A stretch of 64,000 nt of DNA from Hydrogenedens sp964549105 (GCA_964549105.1 CAZJTZ010000001.1:62001-126000), one strand, 5' to 3'. Counted from the stretch's first letter, positions 26,799 to 37,075 are shown. Notes: a model not told the origin generated them from the letters alone. A program made the numbers and translations.

Positions 26799-28139
26799 AT
26801 GAATAAAGACGAAGAAAATCAACAGAAAATATTAGAGACAGGAGCAAGAAAGATTTGTAATATACTACAAAGAAAAGGATACCTTGCATATCTTGCTGGC
26901 GGATGTGTTCGTGACCTTATTATGAAAAGGCCCCCTTCCGACTACGACATCGCAACCAATGCCATGCCCGATGAAGTGAACCAATATTTTCCAAATTCTA
27001 TTACACTCTGGAAAAATTTTGGTGTAGTTCGTGTTTTACTTTCCGAAGGGGAATATGAAGTTACTACCTTCCGTTCTGACGGTCCTTATCTGGATGGTCG
27101 TCATCCTTCCTCTATTGTTTTCACTTCACCAGAAGAGGATGCCCAGAGAAGGGACTTCACTATCAATGCCCTATTTTTAGACCCTTCTAACAATCAAATT
27201 TTAGATTATGTCGGAGGACAGGGGGATATAGAAAGGGGTATTATAAAAACAGTCGGAAATCCATACAAGCGATTTTCAGAAGATTATCTGCGACTATTAC
27301 GGGCAGCACGATTCAGTGCTCGCTTCAAATTCACTATTGAAGAAGAAACATTAAAAGCAATGAAGGAACTACATAAGGGCATAAAAAAAGTGTCTGCAGA
27401 ACGAATTCGAGATGAACTGGTCAAAATTTTAACAGAAGGTAATCCCCAGTGGGCATTTGAAATTATGGAGCAGACCAGTCTTCTTTCCCAGATTCTTCCA
27501 GAAGTTGCTGAATTAAAGGGGGTAGAACAGGACCCTACATATCATCCCGAGGGAGATGTGTTCACTCATACGATTCTTGCTCTGCAAAACTTAAAAAAAC
27601 CATCGGTTTCTTTAGCTATGGCGGTTCTATTACATGATATTGGTAAAAAGAATACCATTACCTTTGCGGCAGACCGAATTCGTTTTCCAAAGCACGAATC
27701 TATGGGTGCTCAAATAGCACAAACAATCATGGAACGGCTTCGTTTTTCTCGTTCTGAGATTGATAATGTGGAATGGCTAATAAAAAATCACATGACTCTA
27801 CTACAATACCCACAAATGAGGGAAAGCACTCGTAAAAAACTGTTTAAAAATCCTCTCTTTTCTCTCCTAATAGAATTAGTCGAAGTAGACATCAAAACCA
27901 GTTATGGGGATTTGTCTGCAATTGAAAAAATAAAAAATGATTATCATACATTCTTGCAAGAAGTACCAACATATCAACCTTTACTCCGAGGCAGAGATTT
28001 GATTGAGTTGGGTTTTACTCCCGGACCACTTTTTAAGACCATTTTAAACGAAATGGAGAATGCTCAATTAGAAGGAATTCTTAAAACAAAAGAAGAAGCT
28101 ATCCAATATGTTCTTCATCATTGGCAAACCCTCAAATAA
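26799..28139 (+). CDS. cca: CCA tRNA nucleotidyltransferase with HD domain
   Basis: 446-residue class II nucleotidyltransferase of the CCA-adding/poly(A) polymerase family. The catalytic head has LAGGCVRDLIMKRPPSDYDI (Asp48 and Asp50 metal ligands). The RRDFTINAL motif follows near residue 119, then RLLRAARFSARF. A C-terminal HD phosphohydrolase-like domain shows AVLLHDIGKK (about residue 280) and IKNHM. An HD domain is common in CCA-adding enzymes with 2',3'-cyclic phosphodiesterase activity. A poly(A) polymerase role is less likely but not excluded. Confidence 0.93.
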   Translation: MNKDEENQQKILETGARKICNILQRKGYLAYLAGGCVRDLIMKRPPSDYDIATNAMPDEVNQYFPNSITLWKNFGVVRVLLSEGEYEVTTFRSDGPYLDGRHPSSIVFTSPEEDAQRRDFTINALFLDPSNNQILDYVGGQGDIERGIIKTVGNPYKRFSEDYLRLLRAARFSARFKFTIEEETLKAMKELHKGIKKVSAERIRDELVKILTEGNPQWAFEIMEQTSLLSQILPEVAELKGVEQDPTYHPEGDVFTHTILALQNLKKPSVSLAMAVLLHDIGKKNTITFAADRIRFPKHESMGAQIAQTIMERLRFSRSEIDNVEWLIKNHMTLLQYPQMRESTRKKLFKNPLFSLLIELVEVDIKTSYGDLSAIEKIKNDYHTFLQEVPTYQPLLRGRDLIELGFTPGPLFKTILNEMENAQLEGILKTKEEAIQYVLHHWQTLK

Positions 28140-28212
28140 CTTTGAACCTCTCCAAACTTTGACCTGCTCAATTTTGTTAAAATAAAAGAGAAGAAGGAAG
28201 TATTTTTGGGTT

Positions 28213-30525
28213 ATGAACATTTCACAAATTATAGACCAACTACAACAAAACATTTCATTCAAGCATAATTTAACCACATGGAAGGTGATTCCTGCTGAAC
28301 CTGCTCGATATGAGGATTTTCCTGAAGGAATGGATGAACGGCTTATCGAGGCACTGGCTCATCAAGGAATTCATCGTCTCTATACACATCAGGCAGAGGC
28401 AATAAAGTCGGTTTCACGGGGTGAAAATTTATGTATTGTTACCCCCACAGCCTCCGGAAAAACGCTTTGCTATAACCTACCCGTTTTACAAGCCATATTA
28501 GATAATCCCAATTCGCGTGCCCTGTATCTATTCCCCACCAAGGCTCTGTCTCAGGACCAGGTGCATGAACTTAAAGAATTGAGCGAAACCTTACAATTGG
28601 GTATCAAAACCTATACCTTCGATGGGGATACGCCCACCAGTGCCCGACAGACTATTCGAAGTGCAGGTCAGATTGTCGTAACCAATCCAGACATGCTACA
28701 CACAGGGATTCTCCCCCATCATACTATATGGATACATCTTTTTGAAAACTTAAAGTATATCATAATTGATGAGATACATTACTATCGTGGAGTGTTAGGA
28801 AGTCATCTGGCAAACATTATACGAAGGTTGAAACGAATCACTTCCTTCTATGGCTCTAACCCACAATATATCTGTTGTAGTGCTACTATTGCCAACCCAA
28901 AAGAATTGGCAGAGAAACTTATAGGCGAACCTGTAACCCTCGTTGACCGCAACGGAGCTCCCCGAGGTGAAAAACACTTCCTGTTTTATAATCCACCCGT
29001 AATAGATAGAGAATTAGGCATTCGTAAATCTTCTACAAAGGAGGCTACACGAATTGCTTCCCAACTTATTTCCAAGGATATACAAACCATCATTTTTGCA
29101 AGAAGTCGTCTTCAGGTCGAAATTGTTACCACCTATCTCAAAGATATGGCACGCAGAATGAACATCAGTGAACATCGCGTCTGTGGCTATCGAGGGGGAT
29201 ACCTTCCTACGGAACGAAGGGCTATTGAAGAAGGTGTAAGAAAAGGAGAGATACTTTCGGTTGTAAGTACCAATGCGTTGGAATTAGGTATTGATATTGG
29301 TTCGCTGGATGCCTGCATCATGGTAGGTTATTCGGGAAGCATTTCCAGCACATGGCAACAGGCAGGAAGGGCAGGTAGAAGGCAGGGAACCTCGCTGGTT
29401 ATTTTAGTATCTTCGAGTTCACCTCTTGACCAATATATTATTAATCACCCTGAATATTTCTTTGAACAAAATGCAGAAAGTGCTACTCTGGACCCCAACA
29501 ATCTATACATTCTTACCAGCCACCTAAAATGCTCTGCTTTTGAACTACCTTTTACAGAGGGTGAATCATTTGGTATAGATGAACACTCTACTCAGGCTAT
29601 TTTAGAGTTCCTTCAAGAACAACGAATATTGCACAAAGTAAAGGGACAATGGCATTGGAGCGCAGAATCCTATCCTGCTCAGGATATCAGTTTACGGACA
29701 GCCGCACCCGGAAATGTGGTCATTCTTGACACTCAAAATCAGGGGCGTGTTATCGGAGAGGTTGACTACTTCTCTGCACCTTCTGAAATTTTTGAAAATG
29801 CTATTTATATGCACCAGAGCGAAACCTATACGATTGAACATCTTGACTTAGAAGACCGAAAGGCTTATGCACGCTCGGTAGAAACAGATTATTATACCGA
29901 CGCCGAGTTAAAAGTAGATTTAGGGGTATTGAACTTATGCGAAAAGAGAGAAGAGCCTCTCCATAGCCGTATCTGGGGAGAACTAAAGGTAACATGGTTG
30001 CCCACCGTATACAAAAAAATTAAGTTTGGCACACATGAAAATGTGGGTTGGGGAGAAATTCATCTACCTGAACAAACCATGCACACATTAGGCTACTGGA
30101 TGGAACTTTCTGAGGAACTTATGGAAAAGGCTAAAGTTCCCAAAGAAAATATAAGTGATGCGTTGGTATCATTGGTTAATGTATTAAGACAGGTCGTGCC
30201 TGTTCAGGTCTTATGCGACCCATCCGATATTCGTGCCCATGCCTTACTACGCGCACCCCTTTCTCAAAAACCTACCCTTTTCCTCTATGAAAGATACCCC
30301 GGCGGTGTAGGTTTTAGCGAGAAAATTTTCCATCAGCACTATGACATCATACTCGCAGGACTTTCCCTACTGGAAAGTTGCCCATGCAGAAATGGTTGCC
30401 CAAGTTGTGTCGGACCTGCTGTTGAGGTGGGAAGTCAGGGGAAACAACACGCACTACAATTGGCAAAAATATTAGCCCAGACCAGGGAACAGATAGGTTC
30501 TATTCCAAAAACAGACAAAGCATAA
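28213..30525 (+). CDS. mrfA: DEAD/DEAH-box helicase MrfA with DUF1998 domain
   Basis: 770-residue superfamily 2 helicase matching MrfA (YprA) of Bacillus, related to fungal Hrq1. Walker A is TPTASGKT (77-84) and Walker B is IIDEIHYYRG (about 183-192). Motif VI is QQAGRAGRR. The C-terminal DUF1998-type region ends in a four-cysteine site, CPCRNGCPSC (about 723-732), as in MrfA. In Bacillus, MrfA and MrfB repair mitomycin-type DNA adducts. Here the next gene, three bases downstream, is an MrfB-like nuclease, which strengthens the call. Confidence 0.93.
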   Translation: MNISQIIDQLQQNISFKHNLTTWKVIPAEPARYEDFPEGMDERLIEALAHQGIHRLYTHQAEAIKSVSRGENLCIVTPTASGKTLCYNLPVLQAILDNPNSRALYLFPTKALSQDQVHELKELSETLQLGIKTYTFDGDTPTSARQTIRSAGQIVVTNPDMLHTGILPHHTIWIHLFENLKYIIIDEIHYYRGVLGSHLANIIRRLKRITSFYGSNPQYICCSATIANPKELAEKLIGEPVTLVDRNGAPRGEKHFLFYNPPVIDRELGIRKSSTKEATRIASQLISKDIQTIIFARSRLQVEIVTTYLKDMARRMNISEHRVCGYRGGYLPTERRAIEEGVRKGEILSVVSTNALELGIDIGSLDACIMVGYSGSISSTWQQAGRAGRRQGTSLVILVSSSSPLDQYIINHPEYFFEQNAESATLDPNNLYILTSHLKCSAFELPFTEGESFGIDEHSTQAILEFLQEQRILHKVKGQWHWSAESYPAQDISLRTAAPGNVVILDTQNQGRVIGEVDYFSAPSEIFENAIYMHQSETYTIEHLDLEDRKAYARSVETDYYTDAELKVDLGVLNLCEKREEPLHSRIWGELKVTWLPTVYKKIKFGTHENVGWGEIHLPEQTMHTLGYWMELSEELMEKAKVPKENISDALVSLVNVLRQVVPVQVLCDPSDIRAHALLRAPLSQKPTLFLYERYPGGVGFSEKIFHQHYDIILAGLSLLESCPCRNGCPSCVGPAVEVGSQGKQHALQLAKILAQTREQIGSIPKTDKA

Positions 30526-30528
30526 AAT

Positions 30529-31926
30529 ATGGAAGATAATACTCACTTAAATAAATTAGCAGAAAAATTGGGATTAAAAAAGGCATCAGAACTGCCCCCG
30601 GTTGAAGAACCCAACAAGAATGTTCAGAACCCAATAAAAACCGATACCTTCCCTGCCCATCCATCATCCTCTCCACAAACAGCAATGGAAACAGCCTCTC
30701 TACTCCAGAAATTACGGGAGCGTTTGGGGACACAGGTAGAATCTGCTTCTTCTGTTAATCTTGACATGGAAAACGGGCATAATGACCCTCATCAAAATCT
30801 TTTAGGAGGGACCATCATTGGGACTGAAGACTCTCAATGTCTTTACTTTTTAGAAACTTATCCTGACCCTTCTCCTTATGGTGAGATAATACTTTCCGAT
30901 GCCTTACATTTTTCTGTAAATGAAGCAAAACTTACCTCTGCTGGAAATGAAACCTCTGAATTTGATCTGGATAAAGCACTGTTTATTGATACAGAAACGA
31001 CCTCTTGCTTTGGCGGAACCGGGACTGTGGCTTTTCTTGTGGGTATTGGTTTTTTTGTTGAAAACGATTTCCACTTAGAACAGTTTTTTATGCGAGATTA
31101 TGATGACGAGCCGGCCTTATTAAAAGCGTTAGATGAACGGATAAAAACAGCATCTATGCTTATTGGATATAATAGCAAATGTTTTGATTTTCCCCTACTA
31201 CGGAACCGTTATCTAATGAATCGCCTCCCCTTTCATGGGGAAACACTTTTCCATTTTGACCTGATGCATGTAGCACGGCGATTCTGGAAACGCCGTTTAA
31301 GTGATTGCTCATTAAGCACTGTTGAACGATACATTTTACATGTAAAAAGATATGGAGATATACCTGGTTCCTTAATTCCTCAACTCTGGTTAAATTATAT
31401 TGAGATGGGAAAAGCACAACCGATACCCCGCATATTAGAACATAATCGCCGGGATATCCTATCACTGGCTGGGCTTATGGCATGGCTGGCTCAACGCGTT
31501 CAAGTCCCCAGAGGACAGGGATTTGAAGAGTTGTTGGACCGATGTGCTTTTATACAACTTCAAATGAAGTGTGAACAATATGCAGAGGCAGTGGATATTG
31601 CAGAAAATCTACTCCAACAAACAGATTACTTTCCCATTCGAACAGAGTGCTGGAAAATGCTTTCTGATGCTTATCGAAAATTGGGGAGAACAGAAGAACG
31701 GGTTCAAGCCCTTATTCGATGGGCAGAAGAAGAAAAGGAAGCAATTACACCCCGTATGGAGTTAGCAAAGTTCTACGAACACCAACAGAGGCAATTAGAA
31801 CAAGCACTCTATTGGACAGAACAGGCGATAGAAATTGAACCACATAATTCCAATCACTTAAAACGAAAAGAACGACTCCAACGAAAAATAAAATGGACAG
31901 CAGATTTAGGTTATCCTGATGAATAG
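30529..31926 (+). CDS. mrfB: RNase H-fold exonuclease MrfB with TPR tail
   Basis: 465-residue YprB/MrfB-like DnaQ-fold exonuclease. The metal-binding motif I is FIDTETTSCFGGTG (near residue 151), motif II lies in IGYNSKCFDFPLLRNRY, and the last acidic residue is in HNRRDILSLAGLM. The C-terminal 120 residues look like TPR helices, as in Bacillus MrfB. The first 110 residues are low-complexity. It starts only three bases after mrfA and lacks a clear ribosome site, so translation is probably coupled. It likely degrades DNA opened by MrfA during adduct repair, based on the Bacillus pair. Confidence 0.9.
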   Translation: MEDNTHLNKLAEKLGLKKASELPPVEEPNKNVQNPIKTDTFPAHPSSSPQTAMETASLLQKLRERLGTQVESASSVNLDMENGHNDPHQNLLGGTIIGTEDSQCLYFLETYPDPSPYGEIILSDALHFSVNEAKLTSAGNETSEFDLDKALFIDTETTSCFGGTGTVAFLVGIGFFVENDFHLEQFFMRDYDDEPALLKALDERIKTASMLIGYNSKCFDFPLLRNRYLMNRLPFHGETLFHFDLMHVARRFWKRRLSDCSLSTVERYILHVKRYGDIPGSLIPQLWLNYIEMGKAQPIPRILEHNRRDILSLAGLMAWLAQRVQVPRGQGFEELLDRCAFIQLQMKCEQYAEAVDIAENLLQQTDYFPIRTECWKMLSDAYRKLGRTEERVQALIRWAEEEKEAITPRMELAKFYEHQQRQLEQALYWTEQAIEIEPHNSNHLKRKERLQRKIKWTADLGYPDE

Positions 31927-31963
31927 TTTAAACAACTCCAATAAATACACATAATTAAAAAAA

Positions 31964-33391
31964 TTACATTCTACTAGATAAAAAGCCCATATTATTCCAG
32001 GGACAATCTATACATTGGGGATGAATAGAGCAGCCTGTTCGATACCATTGAATTAGAGCCTGTTGCTCAAAAAATTTAAGTTTTCTATCAGGAAATAAAA
32101 ATTCTGCATGCGACCTCATCTTCTTTAATAACCAATGACGATTCTCTCCCGGTAGCCGAAAATAGAGTTCCCATATCTTTTCCTCCCGTTGTCCCCATAA
32201 TCCTTCTTGAATACAAAAGATAAAGAAGGGGAAAAGAATATTTCCCAAAATCGAATAAACCCGTTCCTTCCCTATTAAGGAATGTGGGACTTTGCTCCTT
32301 TTCATCTCCCATGTGTTGTAGTATGACCAATAAAAATGATGGATATGAAAAAAATTCTCCCACAAATTCCATGCTGGAACAGCACAAAAATTCCTCTCGC
32401 ATAGAGAAAGCAAGAACTCTGACAGAGAAGATTCTACCTTCGACAGGATACCCACCATCCAAGCCATACGCGAGGAAGGATTTGCCATGGGATACACAGA
32501 AACTACGGAACGAGTAACATCTTCCTGAAAAATATTGCAAGATGAAGTATCTTTTAAAAATTGGTTTTTTATGTTTTCTAAAAGTAAAGCATAGGGGTTC
32601 TTTAATTCTACACCTTTCTGCAAATAACCCAGAGAACTTAAAAATACAGCCTCCAGAAGCCGGGGTTCTTCAGCCGCCCAGATAGATGCTTGTGAATAAG
32701 GGATTTGTTGAGCTAATTTCGAATAGAGGGGGGCAAATCGGGTACCCATCCCCAAACTGTAAAAAAGAAACTCGTAAATAAGTTCGTCCAGGGACACTTC
32801 TCGAAATCGAGAACGCATCTGTTCTACCCTTTGAAAAACCCTCTGTTGAGCCAGAATTCGCACAAGTGTCTCATAGTCATACTCAATCTGTTTAAGGCAT
32901 TGCGGTATTTTTAAATCTACATTTTTAGACATTACAAATGGTTCTACTCGCGAATTTTGCTGTTCCTCAAAAAAATCACCAATGATGAGTGTAGGAACAG
33001 CATGCCCACTTGAAGTAATTGCCCCAATAAAGTCCGTCTCCTTTGACATAATCACATGGAGTAGCACCCGGTCATAGCGTTTATCCCTATGATGCCCATG
33101 CTGATACCAATCTTTTCCTCTTCGATGAATTTCAATATCTCCCCGAAAAGGAACCCCATTTATCTCTATTAAGGCATCCTTAAAATCAGGTCCACTATAA
33201 ACGTTTAAGTAACCTGTGGATAAAATTCTAACTCGATGCCCTTCCTCTGTTTTCCACTCTTTTTCTAAACTGTCTGCTTGAAACCAAACATTCTGAATGT
33301 CATATTCCGTTACCCCTTCTTTAAGAAAAAATAGTTCTTCCCCCTCTTCTTCTAATAAAGCGTAACTTGTTTCCACTGTCCGTCCTGCCAT
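31964..33391 (-). CDS. DUF2851 family protein
   Basis: 475 residues. The N-terminal half matches DUF2851 from memory: LNVYSGPDFKDALIEINGVP, then RGDIEIHRRGKDWYQHGH and YDRVLLHVI. The C-terminus has a Cys motif CSIHPQCIDCPWNN. The function of the family is unknown; the conserved Asp/Glu/His pattern in the first half could be a nuclease-like metal site, which is a guess. It overlaps the end of the upstream metallophosphoesterase gene by 40 bases, so the two are co-translated or coupled. Ribosome site AGAGGT. Confidence 0.82.
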   Translation of the reverse strand: MAGRTVETSYALLEEEGEELFFLKEGVTEYDIQNVWFQADSLEKEWKTEEGHRVRILSTGYLNVYSGPDFKDALIEINGVPFRGDIEIHRRGKDWYQHGHHRDKRYDRVLLHVIMSKETDFIGAITSSGHAVPTLIIGDFFEEQQNSRVEPFVMSKNVDLKIPQCLKQIEYDYETLVRILAQQRVFQRVEQMRSRFREVSLDELIYEFLFYSLGMGTRFAPLYSKLAQQIPYSQASIWAAEEPRLLEAVFLSSLGYLQKGVELKNPYALLLENIKNQFLKDTSSCNIFQEDVTRSVVSVYPMANPSSRMAWMVGILSKVESSLSEFLLSLCERNFCAVPAWNLWENFFHIHHFYWSYYNTWEMKRSKVPHSLIGKERVYSILGNILFPFFIFCIQEGLWGQREEKIWELYFRLPGENRHWLLKKMRSHAEFLFPDRKLKFFEQQALIQWYRTGCSIHPQCIDCPWNNMGFLSSRM

Positions 33392-34248
33392 TCCAACCTC
33401 TCGCAGTGAAGTTGTTCTGGTGTTACCTCATATAAAAGGTAGTGGTGAACCTGACTTTCTATGTCCAAACGGTCCTCTAATCTCGCACCACCACCCGCAC
33501 TAATAGTATATCTTACCCCATCTATATTCTGTGAAACAAACCCGTGGACATGTGCCATAAGAACCTCTGTAACTTTACATTCCTTCATAAGTGCATAAAA
33601 AGACTTCGTATTCCTCCTTACCCCTCTACCTTCCTCTGTTTCCACAAACAAGGGAAGGTCTTCAGGTGGTTTGTGCATAATTACAAACTGATATTTTCTA
33701 TTACACTTACTTAATGTTTCCTTCAAAAAGTTTAGTTGCTCTTGCGTAAAAGACCAGAAAGAATTGTTATTAAATCCCACAAATCGGGCAGGTCCAAAAT
33801 CAAAGCAAAAACGGTCTGTCCCATAAATCTTTAGAAAAGCCGTGTAATGTCGGTCAGGTCCCTCTTCATGATTACCCGGGACAGGGATAACAGGGATGGG
33901 TTGAATCAACTCTGCCATACGCAAGTGATGGGCTAAATATTCTTCTACCCTTCCGCGTCGAACAATATCACCTGTCATCAGAACAAAGGATGGATTCTTT
34001 TCGGCAATAGACAAAATAATATCCCGTGCTACCCGGTAATCTCCCCTTGTATCTCCAAACACAGCAAAACGAAATTTTTCTCCCTTAACAAGGGACTCCT
34101 TTTCTAATCTCTCTATAACATAAGGAATGTTATGCCTCTGAACAAAGGGCTCTAATCTTTTTAAATCTACATCAGAAAGGGGCTCTCTCTTTTTGCTCCA
34201 GGGGAAGCCCCTCTTCAAAAAATCATACCATCCTGACCAGAAATCCAC
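33352..34248 (-). CDS. Calcineurin-like metallophosphoesterase
   Basis: 298 residues, dinuclear metal phosphoesterase fold. The metal motifs appear in order: FAVFGDTRGDY (about 57-67), VLMTGDIV, VPGNHEEG, FVIMHKPP and LMAHVHGF. The start is a GTG at 34248; no ATG exists before the first metal motif. No signal peptide is seen, so it is cytoplasmic. It lies 23 bases after ilvD and overlaps the DUF2851 gene. The substrate is unknown (nucleotide, phosphoprotein or nucleic acid are all possible). Confidence 0.9.
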   Translation of the reverse strand: MDFWSGWYDFLKRGFPWSKKREPLSDVDLKRLEPFVQRHNIPYVIERLEKESLVKGEKFRFAVFGDTRGDYRVARDIILSIAEKNPSFVLMTGDIVRRGRVEEYLAHHLRMAELIQPIPVIPVPGNHEEGPDRHYTAFLKIYGTDRFCFDFGPARFVGFNNNSFWSFTQEQLNFLKETLSKCNRKYQFVIMHKPPEDLPLFVETEEGRGVRRNTKSFYALMKECKVTEVLMAHVHGFVSQNIDGVRYTISAGGGARLEDRLDIESQVHHYLLYEVTPEQLHCERLEWQDGQWKQVTLY

Positions 34249-34271
34249 TGTTTATATTACCAAAATTATGA

Positions 34272-35945
34272 TTAACATTCTAAAACAGCGCCTGTGTCTG
34301 CACTGGTAACAAATTTTTGATATCTTTTTAACCAGCCCGTAAGTTTACGGTCGGGTGGAGGGGGCAGTTGTGCCTTTCTTCGTTGCAATTCTGCCTCATC
34401 TACCAGAAGGTTTATCTTTCGAGCAGGAATATCAATTTCTATCTTATCCCCTTTTTGAACCAATGCAATGGGTCCACCTGCGGCTGCTTCTGGGCTCACA
34501 TGTCCTATACAAGCACCGCGTGTTCCACCTGAAAAACGACCATCGGTAATCAAACTTACTGAGTTTCCCAATCCTCTACCCATAATGGCAGAAGTGGGTG
34601 CTAGCATCTCTCGCATACCGGGTCCTCCTTGGGGACCTTCGTAGCGAATTACCACGACATCACCGGCTTTTACCTGACCTTCCAGAATGCCCTTCATGGC
34701 ATCCTCCTCACTTTCAAAAACAACGGCAGGTCCCGTATGTCGAAGAATAGAAGGGTCTACCCCTGCTTCTTTTACCACCGCACCCTTGGGAGCCAGGTTG
34801 CCAAACAATACGGCTAAGCCACCTGTGGGACTATAAGCGTTTTCGAGGGTTCGTATCACCTCTGTATTCTTTGAACGACAGCCCTGAATATTTTCCCCTA
34901 CGGTCTTTAAGGTAACTGTTTTACAATTCAAATGCAGTAAGCCTTCTTTCCTCGCCAATTCACCCAGAATTGCGAAAATCCCTCCTGCGGCACCCACATC
35001 TTCTATATGATATGAGGAGGAAGGGGATACCTTACAGATATTGGGCACACGGGCAGAAACCTCATTAAGCCGTTCTAAAGGATAAGAAACCCCTGCTTCG
35101 TGAGCAATAGCCAGGGTATGCAATACGGTGTTGGTCGAGCCGCCCATTGCCATATCCAGAGCAAAGGCGTTGTCAATAGCTTCGGGAGTAAGGATGTCAC
35201 GAGGCTTCAAATCCACCTCTATCAGTTTCATAATTTGAGCCCCTGCTTTACGGACCAGGTCTTTTCTCTCCTCACTTTCTGCGAGATAGGTTCCATTACC
35301 CGGTAAGGCGATACCAATCGCCTCACACAAACAGTTCATAGAATTTGCAGTAAACATTCCCGAACAAGAGCCACACCCTGGACACGCCAATTGTTCCAGT
35401 TCTGCCAACTCTTCATCTGTCATTTTCCCTTCTTTATAGGCACCAACTGCCTCAAAAAGGCTTATCAAATCTGCTGACTTTCCATCTCTTAATCTGCCTG
35501 CACGCATGGGCCCACCCGATACAAAAATAGTGGGAATATTGCAGCGGACCGCGCCCATCAGCATTCCCGGCACAATCTTATCGCAATTGGGTATACATAC
35601 CAACCCATCAAAAGGATGTGCCTTTGCCATAGTTTCCAGAGAATCTGCAATAAGTTCACGAGAAGGAAGGCTATATTTCATCCCTTCATGTCCCATAGCA
35701 ATTCCATCGTCTACACCAATAACATTAAACTCAAACGGAATCCCTCCTGCTGCTACAATCGCCTCCTTTACTATCTGTCCCAGAACATTCAAATGCACAT
35801 GTCCGGGAATAATCTCTACAAAACTATTGCAAACCCCAATAAAGGGCTTCTTAAAATCTGAAATGTCTTTTATCTTACCTGTAGCCCAGAGTAATGAACG
35901 ATGTGGGGCTCTTTCAAAACCGACCTTAAAAACATCACTACGCAT
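34272..35945 (-). CDS. ilvD: Dihydroxy-acid dehydratase
   Basis: Third enzyme of valine/isoleucine synthesis, 557 residues as normal. Key motifs: VDDGIAMGHEGMKYSLPSRE, VCIPNCDKIVPGMLM (Cys117, Cys121) and CPGCGSCSGMFTANSMNCL (Cys188, Cys191, Cys194). Near residue 45 it has IIPGHVHL, as in E. coli IlvD, where plant-like [2Fe-2S] enzymes have a Cys (PCN). It should therefore carry an oxygen-sensitive [4Fe-4S] cluster, which is inference from the family. A strong ribosome site AAGGAAT precedes the ATG. No other ilv gene is nearby. Confidence 0.96.
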   Translation of the reverse strand: MRSDVFKVGFERAPHRSLLWATGKIKDISDFKKPFIGVCNSFVEIIPGHVHLNVLGQIVKEAIVAAGGIPFEFNVIGVDDGIAMGHEGMKYSLPSRELIADSLETMAKAHPFDGLVCIPNCDKIVPGMLMGAVRCNIPTIFVSGGPMRAGRLRDGKSADLISLFEAVGAYKEGKMTDEELAELEQLACPGCGSCSGMFTANSMNCLCEAIGIALPGNGTYLAESEERKDLVRKAGAQIMKLIEVDLKPRDILTPEAIDNAFALDMAMGGSTNTVLHTLAIAHEAGVSYPLERLNEVSARVPNICKVSPSSSYHIEDVGAAGGIFAILGELARKEGLLHLNCKTVTLKTVGENIQGCRSKNTEVIRTLENAYSPTGGLAVLFGNLAPKGAVVKEAGVDPSILRHTGPAVVFESEEDAMKGILEGQVKAGDVVVIRYEGPQGGPGMREMLAPTSAIMGRGLGNSVSLITDGRFSGGTRGACIGHVSPEAAAGGPIALVQKGDKIEIDIPARKINLLVDEAELQRRKAQLPPPPDRKLTGWLKRYQKFVTSADTGAVLEC

Positions 35946-36124
35946 AATTTCATTCCTTATCTTTATCTTTTAATTGCTCTTTTTAATTTAAGAATGGAAA
36001 CATTTTATCATATAGATAAAGAAAAAATAAAAGGTAAGATAAAAGAAGAGAAATTAAGAATTTTTATAATTCAAAAAAAATCTGTTTAGAATTATCTCAA
36101 TCTTAAAAGCCATGAGGGAAAAAC

Positions 36125-37075
36125 ATGTATGATATATTAGGTAAATTAAAAAATCCATATCTATTACTTATTGTTTTTTTTATTCTCTTATCTGTATTTT
36201 TTATTTTCTGGATATTTATTACGCCCTTGTTTTCTCGTGCAACAGCCTATACTCGATATACTCAAGACACCACCGTAGGATATGTCATTACTCAACCCTC
36301 AAAAATACAAAAATACATACGCAAACTGGCTCCAACGGCTACTCGATGGATAAAGCAAGTTCCACGATTTACCTCACTCCAACCCGGTCCCATAAGGTTA
36401 GATTGGTTTCACAACCTACCACGCGAATTTTCTCTGGTTTTCAATTATCTGCCCGGCACAGGATTTGAAACCCATCTTACCATTCGTGAGAAAAGGAATA
36501 GCACCGCCTTTATTGAAGAACTTCACTCTTCCCATTTCTTAAATGAATTCTGCTTTATTGAGTGGAGAAGTCATCAGTGTTCCAATATTCAAAGAGACCT
36601 CTGGGTAGATGAAGGCTTTATCTATGGAAAAACGCAATCTGGTTACTCTACACAAGAGATTACACCCCCACCTCTGGAAAACAATCATTTGATTGAATTG
36701 CTCTGGCTAAACAAAGAACAGAATGTAGCAATTGTTCTGGAAAGTCTTACTCGTTGCTTTCCATCTCTTAACTCTTCTTACATAACCCCATGGTATTCCG
36801 CTCTTGACAATTCAGCATGGATATACCTTTATTTAGACCTCATCGAAGATGATTTGATAGAAGGAACTCTCATCATTTCTCCTGCCACATCCATAGGTAC
36901 AGAAGGAATAAAAGACGGAATTTTTACCTTACAGGAGTGGATTCAAAACCAACTCCCTTCCCCCCTAAAACTGGAAACAAACGAAATGGAATCCTCTGTA
37001 GAATTAAAATGGAAGATTCGCTTTTATGACTTTGAATCTCAATTAAGAAGGGCATTGGGAAATCCAGCAGATTAA
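36125..37075 (+). CDS. Unknown protein with one N-terminal membrane anchor
   Basis: 316 residues that I do not recognise. One strong hydrophobic segment at about 12-34 (YLLLIVFFILLSVFFIFWIF) would anchor it with the bulk outside. The rest is soluble, rich in Trp and aromatic residues (FIEWRSHQC, WYSALDNSAWIYLYLD) and seems beta-rich. It lies 94 bases ahead of another anchored unknown on the same strand, and the two could form a pair. The ribosome site GAGGGA is acceptable. It is divergent from ilvD. Confidence 0.75.
   Translation: MYDILGKLKNPYLLLIVFFILLSVFFIFWIFITPLFSRATAYTRYTQDTTVGYVITQPSKIQKYIRKLAPTATRWIKQVPRFTSLQPGPIRLDWFHNLPREFSLVFNYLPGTGFETHLTIREKRNSTAFIEELHSSHFLNEFCFIEWRSHQCSNIQRDLWVDEGFIYGKTQSGYSTQEITPPPLENNHLIELLWLNKEQNVAIVLESLTRCFPSLNSSYITPWYSALDNSAWIYLYLDLIEDDLIEGTLIISPATSIGTEGIKDGIFTLQEWIQNQLPSPLKLETNEMESSVELKWKIRFYDFESQLRRALGNPAD

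Noticed and set aside
32088..32540. 150-residue minus-strand frame in the DUF2851 gene
   Set aside because: Same strand but another frame; no ribosome site or family; DUF2851 is clearly coding through this stretch.
35506..35973. 155-residue plus-strand frame opposite ilvD
   Set aside because: Lies inside the conserved N-terminal part of ilvD and has no recognisable features.
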